In this document: positions 6,837 through 10,538 of the stretch, piece after piece
Position numbering within the stretch: position 1 is the first letter of the stretch
Layout: each line of letters starts with the position of its first letter
Assembly: GCA_934177795.1 (NCBI GenBank)
Contig: CAKPPS010000034.1
Location: 1-10,538, forward strand
Direction of reading: 5' to 3'
DNA length: 10,538 bases
Source: an uncultured Clostridia bacterium
Lineage (GTDB): Bacteria > Bacillota > Clostridia > TANB77 > CAG-508
Made by a program: the position numbers and the translations under genes
Notes under the pieces: model-generated
What the model saw: the letters and a program-made list of their open reading frames with translations, nothing else
What the model was told of the DNA's origin: nothing
Databases searched by the model: none

Positions 6837-7311
6837 ATTTAGTAAAGTCATAGTTTGTATAATCTCTTTGTTCAAAGTTAGCTCTTGACTTTCTAAAATT
6901 TTGTTTTGCATTATTATATTTACTTATATTTTTATTATTATATTTATTATCCTTAAACTTTTCTTCAATAGGGGTATTGAAGTTTTGTTGGAGAGGGTAT
7001 TTAACTTTTGTTAAATAGGTATTTTTATTTATTGGAATCAGTTTTCTCATTTCTACTTGTTTACTATTTTCTTTATAGATTAACTCAATATCAATATACT
7101 TCTTGTCTTTTAATGAATTTACTAATTTTGATACTTGAGTTATTGATACATTTAGTAACTCACTTATGGTTTTATTTGTTAAATAGCAATAACTATTTTC
7201 TTTGCTTAAATATAAAATTATTGCATATATTATTTTTTCTTTATCACTTAATTTTTCATCTGTTAATATTTCTATTGGTATCCATATACCTTTTAAATTT
7301 AAGTTAGACAT
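6808..7311 (-). CDS. Winged-helix DNA-binding protein, possible replication initiator
   Basis: 167 aa. The N-terminal ~93 residues (GIWIPIEILTDEKLSDKEKI, then IYAIILYLS, LTNKTISELLNVSITQVSKL, VNSLKDKKYI, beta wing to MRKLIP) form a clear winged helix. It resembles the N-terminal domains of RepA_N/phage replisome-organiser proteins and other mobile-element wHTH proteins. The remainder is Asn/Lys-rich and disordered, ending with RDYTNYDFTKLYANADML, an end motif I associate with replication-type helix-turn-helix proteins of Firmicutes elements. ATG 7311 has AAGG seven bases upstream (AAGGTGAGGGA). It is followed by a strong terminator and the hairpin run at oriT. It may bind those dyads and start replication of the excised circle, or regulate the element. 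The replication role is inference; no Rep catalytic domain is present. Confidence 0.7.
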   Translation of the reverse strand: MSNLNLKGIWIPIEILTDEKLSDKEKIIYAIILYLSKENSYCYLTNKTISELLNVSITQVSKLVNSLKDKKYIDIELIYKENSKQVEMRKLIPINKNTYLTKVKYPLQQNFNTPIEEKFKDNKYNNKNISKYNNAKQNFRKSRANFEQRDYTNYDFTKLYANADMLV

Positions 7312-7417
7312 TCCCTCACCTTCTTTCGTTTATTCGCTTTATTTTTAACTTTTAGCCGTTTTAAATTGTTTTTAGTATAATTTTATATTTTTTAAAGTAG
7401 GCAAAAAATTTCCATAA

Positions 7418-7438
7418 AAATAAGCCCTAGACTTATTT
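7418..7438 (-). terminator. Weak terminator-like hairpin downstream of the nuclease gene
   Basis: AAATAAG (7418-7424) and CTTATTT (7432-7438) form a 7-bp stem with a 7-base loop. TTT continues on the minus strand, within 80 bases of the nuclease stop. The stem is short and AT-rich. Confidence 0.35.
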
Positions 7439-7465
7439 CTAAATCTAAAGCTTTTTATTTTTCTA

Positions 7466-7492
7466 AATTTTCGCGACAGTGTCGCGAAAATT
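7466..7492. repeat. Palindrome downstream of the YhcG-type nuclease gene
   Basis: Perfect 13-bp arms AATTTTCGCGACA (7466-7478) and TGTCGCGAAAATT (7480-7492) around a single G. It starts five bases after the nuclease stop codon. The T-run precedes the GC core and A-runs follow it on both strands, so it is not a standard intrinsic terminator. It has the same architecture as the palindrome at 8578-8604 and the same core as the coding copy at 8240-8260. Confidence 0.85.
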
Positions 7493-7497
7493 CAAAA

Positions 7498-8562
7498 TTA
7501 ATCTTTTTCTTCTTTTTTATTTCTCTGTTCTAATTGTATTTTTGCATTCTTTATACTTGACAAAAACTTTTCTTCTAGCAATTCTTTTGGTACATAATTT
7601 GTAAGATATTGGGCAACATGTATACCGCTATTATCTAATTCCAATAATTCTGCCATTGTATCACTTTTAGTAGCACATAATATAATAGCTACTGGTGATT
7701 CTTCTCCTTCTGCTTTCTCATATTTATCTAGCCATTTTAAGTATAATTCTACCTGTCCTTTATGTTCAGGTTTAAATTCATCTAATTTTAACTCTATAAC
7801 TACTAATCTTTTCAACTTTCTATGATAAAATAATAAATCTATGTAAAAATCCCTACCATCTATTGTAATTCTCTTTTGTCTAGCTAAAAATGCAAAATCA
7901 TTTCCCATTTCTAAAATAAATTTTTCTAATTCACTAATAATTGCATTTTCTAAATCTTTTTCGCTATAAGTATCTTTCAGTTCTAAAAAATCTAATATGT
8001 ATGGATCTCTAAAAAATAAATCAGTTGTCATTTTATTTTCATTATTTAATAATTGTAAGTCATTTATAATTGTTTGCTCTGGCTTTTTAGATATAGCTGT
8101 TCTCTCAAATAATGCTGAACCTATTCTTTCTCTTAATGTTCTAACAGACCAATGCTCGTTTATACACATTGTTGCATAGAATTTTCTTTTAATGTCAGTA
8201 TCCATTTTTACAATTTCAATAAAATGTGACCAACTTAATTTTTGCGACAGTGTCGCGAAATTTTCAAAATCTTCAAAAAATTCATTTAATTGCAACATTC
8301 TATACAAGTTTGAACTACTATAACCTCTACCATAATTCCTAACCAGTTTTTTGCTCAATTCTTTTATTACTTGTTTTCCATATTCTGGTTTTTTATTATT
8401 CAATAATTCCACTTTTATTCTGTTTCCTATATTCCAATTTAATATAACTAACTCTGTATTAACATGTATAGCTACCTGTTGTTTAGCTTTTTCAATCATA
8501 CCTGCTACATCATTATATAGTGCATCTATATTGATATTATCTATATTTTCTAATTCGTTCAT
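7498..8562 (-). CDS. YhcG/DUF1016-family PD-(D/E)XK nuclease
   Basis: About 354 aa, a two-domain protein of the YhcG (DUF1016) family. The N-terminal helical/winged domain spans ~10-165 (containing YGKQVIKELSKKL, GYSSSNLYRML and NFATLSQKLSWSHFIEI). The C-terminal PD-(D/E)XK nuclease domain spans ~185-345: D243 in YIDLLFYH, E258-x-K260 in VVIELKL, and the helix with Q271 in GQVELYLKWLDKY. All expected catalytic residues are present, so the enzyme should be active. Residues are numbered from the first ATG (8565). The second ATG (8562) has the better spacing to AAGG (five bases versus two) and is used here. An extended -10 promoter precedes it. The family is common on mobile elements and near restriction systems, but its substrate is not firmly established. 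Codons for F-A-T-L-S-Q (104-108 region) form a palindrome matching those flanking the gene. Confidence 0.92.
   Translation of the reverse strand: MNELENIDNINIDALYNDVAGMIEKAKQQVAIHVNTELVILNWNIGNRIKVELLNNKKPEYGKQVIKELSKKLVRNYGRGYSSSNLYRMLQLNEFFEDFENFATLSQKLSWSHFIEIVKMDTDIKRKFYATMCINEHWSVRTLRERIGSALFERTAISKKPEQTIINDLQLLNNENKMTTDLFFRDPYILDFLELKDTYSEKDLENAIISELEKFILEMGNDFAFLARQKRITIDGRDFYIDLLFYHRKLKRLVVIELKLDEFKPEHKGQVELYLKWLDKYEKAEGEESPVAIILCATKSDTMAELLELDNSGIHVAQYLTNYVPKELLEEKFLSSIKNAKIQLEQRNKKEEKD
8240..8260. repeat. Coding copy of the nuclease-flanking palindrome
   Basis: TTTTGCGACA (8240-8249), G8250, then TGTCGCGAAA (8251-8260). Nine of ten arm pairs match; the exception is T8243 against G8257. 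It lies within the nuclease reading frame as GCG ACA CTG TCG, encoding A-T-L-S of NFATLSQK. These GC-rich third positions are unusual in this AT-rich gene, suggesting selection on the DNA or RNA as well as the peptide. The 12-base core GCGACAGTGTCG is identical to the downstream palindrome at 7466-7492. Confidence 0.8.
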
Positions 8563-8577
8563 CATTACCTTCTTTCT

Positions 8578-8604
8578 AATTTTGCAGACACTGTCTGCAA
8601 AATT
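8578..8604. repeat. Palindrome upstream of the YhcG-type nuclease gene
   Basis: Perfect 13-bp arms AATTTTGCAGACA (8578-8590) and TGTCTGCAAAATT (8592-8604) around a single C. It lies between the promoter and the ribosome site, in the presumed 5' leader. Arm length, AATTTT ends and the ACA-N-TGT centre match the downstream palindrome. The core differs (CGCG versus GCAG) with compensating changes in both arms. Confidence 0.85.
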
Positions 8605-8626
8605 TAATTATCCTTTATTAATTGGC

Positions 8627-8655
8627 ATTATATCACTTATTTCAAAATTTTTCAT
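8627..8655 (-). promoter_or_regulatory. Promoter for the YhcG-type nuclease gene
   Basis: On the minus strand, ATGAAA (8655-8650) as a poor -35, a 17-base spacer, and TATAAT (8632-8627) preceded by TG one base upstream, making an extended -10 (TGATATAAT). Transcription would start near 8620, so the palindrome at 8578-8604 would be in the leader RNA. A short open frame here (15 codons, ATG 8655) overlaps the promoter and is not called as a gene. Confidence 0.6.
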
Positions 8656-8663
8656 TACAAATT

Positions 8664-8709
8664 CAAAAAAAGATGAACTTGTAATTATATTTTTTACAAA
8701 TCATCTTTT
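8664..8709 (-). terminator. Terminator facing host transcription at the element's right end
   Basis: AAAAGATGA (8668-8676) pairs with TCATCTTTT (8701-8709), and TTGTAA (8679-8684) pairs with TTACAA (8694-8699). This gives a ~15-bp stem with one small bulge and an AT loop. On the minus strand it is followed by a run of T (8671-8664). It lies between attR and the nuclease promoter, so it would stop read-through from the interrupted prepilin gene into the element. Confidence 0.7.
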
Positions 8710-8745
8710 AAATATGTGAAAATTTTATTATTTCTAAATTGTTGC

Positions 8746-8768
8746 TAGGAGGAAACCTTTGCTATTAC
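8746..8768 (+). repeat. Inverted copy of the recombinase leader sequence
   Basis: TAGGAGGAAACCT is identical here (plus strand) and in the recombinase leader (minus strand, near 1943-1931). Both continue with a similar TTG(C/T)TATTA after a one-base indel. The pair lies in inverted orientation, one by the recombinase start and one ~40 bases from the right end. It could be a remnant of a duplicated 5' end, a shared protein-binding site, or coincidence favoured by the ribosome-site motif. Confidence 0.35.
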
Positions 8769-8784
8769 TACATTTTAATTTTTC

Positions 8785-8824
8785 GTCATAAGAGAATAAA
8801 ATCGTTATCACTAGAGCAATTAGT
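8785..8824. other. attR junction of the integrated element
   Basis: Bases 8785-8803 are the left attP arm (GTCATAAGAGAATAAAATC), followed by GT (8804-8805) and host prepilin sequence TATCACTAGAGCAATTAG, which matches the paralogue at 9505-9522. Together with attL it fixes the crossover at GT. Confidence 0.88.
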
Positions 8825-8965
8825 GTGATTCCTCTATCGGTTTTTGATTCACTTTTTTGCATATCCTCTGTTCCTTTCTTCATTGTATTTGTCTTTTTTC
8901 TTTAGTATTTTCTTTTCAATGTCTTTTATACTATTGATTGATATTTTTTATTCTTTTCTATCATT

Positions 8966-9561
8966 TCAGCCTTTCAAGAATAAAGTGGGACGGAAACCTA
9001 CATAATTGGCACTACTATATGGATAACCATAACTACAATTCCTTCATCTATTGTTGTTCCACTATCTTCTGCCACTTTAAATCCTGCTGGGATTACGACT
9101 AATCCATCAGTTAAATTTATATAAGAATTTTCTGCATTATTTAGCATTTCATTCTGTTTTGCAGTTTGTAATATGATTTTTTCTTTTATTTTTCCATCTG
9201 CTCCTATTATGGTTTTATATCCATCAAATTCTACTATTGCCGGTAAATTTGTTATTTTATTACTATCTGATATTTCATTTCCGTTATATTTTATTCCATT
9301 AATATTTTGCAAATTTTTATTTAATTCATCTATATTAATATTTCCATCTGTTCCATAACTTGCCATTACCTCTATTTGTACTTTCTCTTTTGCTGTTGCT
9401 TCCATTGTTTTCTGTTTTGCTTCTGTTGCTTTTGTTAGTATTCCGTTATCTCCTGTTAATGTTGCTATTGTTACTCTTGCTAGGATTAACAATACTATTA
9501 TTGTTATCACTAGAGCAATTAGTGTAATTCCTCTATTGTTTTTTGATTCACTTTTTTGCAT
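8966..9561 (-). pseudogene. Prepilin-like surface protein with deleted, frameshifted C-terminus
   Basis: ATG 9561 begins MQKSESKNNRGITLIALVIT and a membrane helix, then a helical stalk (EAKQKTMEATAKEKVQIEVM) and a linker with NLTDGLVVIPAGFKVAEDSG and TTIDEGIVV. In this family GIVV normally leads into a long SUMF1-like domain. Here the frame goes MVIHIVVPIM and stops at 8998. In another frame from 9028 the DNA reads GYPYSSANYVGFRPTLFLKG and stops at 8966, which is the expected last 20 residues of a SUMF1 domain. A deletion therefore joined the linker directly to the domain's end, out of frame. The expressed product would be a 187-aa stalk without its head. GGGAG lies 12 bases before the ATG, a weak site. 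An assembly collapse between paralogues is an alternative cause. Confidence 0.75.
9484..9523. other. Unoccupied attB-like site in the prepilin leader
   Basis: This segment of the paralogue, centred on GT at 9503-9504, equals the reconstructed empty target: GATTAACAATACTATTATT before GT matches attL, and TATCACTAGAGCAATTAG after it matches attR. It encodes the conserved membrane helix (LVITIIVLLIL), so every member of the family with this DNA sequence is a potential target. Confidence 0.75.
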
Positions 9562-9672
9562 AATCTTGACAAGCTCCCATAGAGCAAATTAAGGTTAAAA
9601 ACCTCTTTTAGCTATGCTTTTTTTAATTTCTTACTGAACTGTAACATTTAATTTTTAAGTCACTTCAAAGCG

Positions 9673-9840
9673 CTAGAGAACGAGAACCGAACGGAACCCG
9701 CCGTACTCGATGGCGTAGCCGCCAGTGATATTCGAGTCGAATACACCTGCACCGCTACCATTATTGCAAGCGCCGCCACGTATAACGAACGGATAAGCCG
9801 ATTGTCCTATGAGAGTTGCATCACCGTCCCATGCTTTTCC
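9673..9840 (-). other. Candidate diversity-generating retroelement variable region
   Basis: By hand count 96 of 180 bases (9661-9840) are G or C, against 22 and 20 of 60 in the two preceding 60-base blocks of the same gene. In the last 39 sense codons 18 end in C, including runs such as GGC GGC TAC GCC ATC, although the gene otherwise prefers A/T. Adenine-directed mutagenesis of AAC codons gives NNC codons at variable positions. The end ...GGG TTC CGT TCG GTT CTC GTT CTC TAG is a GC-rich invariant tail, as in the initiation-of-mutagenic-homing segment. SUMF1/C-lectin C-termini are classic targets. No template repeat or reverse transcriptase is in the window. Confidence 0.5.
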
Positions 9841-10538
9841 ATAATAGTCTTTTGTTCCATCTACTGCTTGCTCTACTGTTTGATACCATCTCCATGGTGT
9901 AGCATTGTTTGTTATAGGTTTTGCTGGAGCATAGAATGATATACCTGTTACATTTACTTCATTTACTCCTATTCCTTTGTGTTTTTCAAGATTATTGTAA
10001 TTTGCTGTTGTTAATCTAAGTCTAGCAGTATTATATTTTGCCTCTTGTTTTTTCCATTCCCATAGTTGGCCTTGAGTTAAAGTTTCTGTTTCTCCTTCTA
10101 TTTTTATCTTATTGCTTTTTTCTTCTTCACTTACTTCATATTTGTCCCATAAACTTGAGTACGCTCCATTTAATTCTTCATTTTTAAAATATTCAATTTT
10201 TCCATCTGCACTTTTTCCATAGTATGATAAATTTCCATTCCCATTATCTAAGTATGCTGCTACTCTCTCCCAAGCTCCACCATTCATATCATATACTCCT
10301 GTTGTATTTCCTGTTGTACTAGCAAGTTGACCATTTGTTGTATTGTAATTACGAGTATCATCTGTTTTTTCATATCTTTCTTCTTCTGTTTCCGACTTTG
10401 GTCCTTGTCCTGTATATAAATCATACCATCTATTATTATATGTCCCTACTGCATTTATTTTTGGTACACTTCCATATTCACTATAACTTAAATATGCTAC
10501 TGTACCCCATTCACTATTTTTTATTAAATGACTACTTG
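9673..10538 (-). CDS. SUMF1/C-lectin-fold surface protein, N-terminus outside window
   Basis: The open frame runs from the right window edge to TAG 9675-9673, about 287 codons. The N-terminus (likely a prepilin leader and stalk) is missing. It begins SSHLIKNSEWGTVAYLSYSE, a SUMF1/formylglycine-generating-like signature, then GQLASTTGNTTGVYDMNGGA followed by WERVAAYLDNGNGNLSYYG. After a middle region with GVNEVNVTGISFYAP and TPWRWYQTVEQAVDG, it ends with WDGDATLIGQSAYPFVIRGG, variable sequence and YGGFRSVLVL at the extreme C-terminus. RGG and GFR are the conserved anchors of this fold. The Met at 10287 (MNGGAWERV) is internal, not a start. It probably acts as a surface ligand-binding head rather than an enzyme; no catalytic Cys pair of true FGE is visible. 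The last 170 bases have unlike base composition (see the variable-region entry). Confidence 0.85.
   Translation of the reverse strand, partial: SSHLIKNSEWGTVAYLSYSEYGSVPKINAVGTYNNRWYDLYTGQGPKSETEEERYEKTDDTRNYNTTNGQLASTTGNTTGVYDMNGGAWERVAAYLDNGNGNLSYYGKSADGKIEYFKNEELNGAYSSLWDKYEVSEEEKSNKIKIEGETETLTQGQLWEWKKQEAKYNTARLRLTTANYNNLEKHKGIGVNEVNVTGISFYAPAKPITNNATPWRWYQTVEQAVDGTKDYYGKAWDGDATLIGQSAYPFVIRGGACNNGSGAGVFDSNITGGYAIEYGGFRSVLVL

Larger units (their letters stand above)
243..8803. mobile_element. Integrative mobilizable element (large serine recombinase, MobV)
   Basis: About 8.56 kb inserted in a prepilin-like gene and bounded by a 2-bp GT direct repeat (241-242 and 8804-8805). Joining 8803 through GT to 243 gives an attP with 19-bp inverted arms: outer 7 bp GTCATAA/TTATGAC and inner 6 bp AGAATA/TATTCT are perfect. 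The element holds a large serine recombinase, a small protein, two DNA-binding proteins, a MobV relaxase with oriT, and three further genes: DUF6076, an unknown, and a YhcG-family nuclease. No coupling protein, VirB4 or other mating-pore gene is present, so it should be mobilizable rather than self-conjugative. The plan resembles Tn4451/Tn4453 mobilizable transposons (TnpX-like recombinase, TnpZ-like mobilization), but I do not claim direct homology. A terminator sits near the right end (8664-8709) facing host transcription. Confidence 0.88.
8734..8862 (-). pseudogene. Prepilin-like N-terminal fragment fused to element sequence
   Basis: ATG 8862 opens MQKSESKTDRGITLIALVIT, the leader and first part of the membrane helix. 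It is nearly identical to the paralogue's MQKSESKNNRGITLIALVIT. At 8804 the frame crosses into the element, adds about 22 unrelated residues (ILFSYDEKLKCSNSKGFLLATI) and stops at 8734. AAAGGA and AGAGG lie upstream, so a 42-aa truncated leader peptide could still be translated. The rest of the gene lies at 242-1. Prepilin-peptidase cleavage would be expected after the Gly of RG-ITL; the usual +5 Glu is Ala in this family. Confidence 0.85.

Noticed and set aside
6808..7311. Calling the winged-helix protein a definite RepA-type replication initiator
   Set aside because: Only the N-terminal winged helix and an end motif are recognisable; no catalytic replication domain or iterons were seen.
7466..7492. 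Palindrome after the nuclease gene as an intrinsic terminator
   Set aside because: The T-run precedes rather than follows the GC stem on either strand, and identical architecture occurs upstream of the gene.
8608..8655. 15-codon ORF starting MKNFEISDIM, in frame with the nuclease gene after one stop
   Set aside because: It overlaps the extended -10 promoter and has no ribosome site. Read-through of its TAA would give an N-terminal extension, but nothing supports that.
9584..9610. AGGTT/AACCT hairpin between the two right-hand surface-protein genes as a terminator
   Set aside because: Only a 5-bp stem with a 3-base loop and no strong T-tract.

Overview
The window is AT-rich, low-GC Gram-positive-type DNA. 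It shows strong Shine-Dalgarno sites, TTGaca/TATAAT promoters and intrinsic terminators. I infer an uncultured gut-type Bacillota (Clostridia-like) host from two things: the mobile-element gene set and the family of prepilin-leader/SUMF1-fold surface proteins at both edges. No rRNA, tRNA or CRISPR array was seen.

Layout. Positions 1-242 and 8804-8862 are the two halves of one prepilin-like gene on the minus strand. It has been split by an integrated element of about 8.56 kb (243-8803). The join can be read to the base because an uninterrupted paralogue lies at 9561-8998. Only the dinucleotide GT is shared at the two ends, and joining the ends rebuilds an attP with 19-bp arms symmetric about GT. 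This is the signature of a large serine recombinase, and such a gene lies directly inside the left end (274-1905).

Inside the element, left to right: large serine recombinase (-); a 36-aa small protein (-); a helix-turn-helix protein (-); then, after a 321-bp promoter region, a DUF6076-type zinc-motif protein (+) and an unrecognised 292-aa protein (+); a MobV relaxase (-) with a recognisable oriT and an unusual run of stem-loops; a winged-helix protein (-) that may be replication-related; and a YhcG/DUF1016 PD-(D/E)XK nuclease (-). The nuclease gene is bracketed by near-identical palindromes and carries a third copy inside its coding sequence. No conjugation pore genes are present, so this looks like an integrative mobilizable element (Tn4451-like in plan) that excises by its recombinase and is moved by a helper's transfer machinery.

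Right flank: two more members of the host's prepilin/SUMF1 family. One (9561-8998) has lost its centre and is frameshifted. The other (10538-9673, N-terminus outside the window) has a SUMF1/C-lectin-type C-terminus whose last ~170 bases are much richer in GC and in NNC codons than the rest. That pattern fits the variable region of a diversity-generating retroelement, though no reverse transcriptase or template repeat lies in the window.

Most worth follow-up: the palindrome-bracketed nuclease gene, the suspected hypervariable C-terminus, a recombinase aimed at a repeated surface-protein leader, and the unknown 4356-5234 gene behind an 11-bp-phased repeat array.
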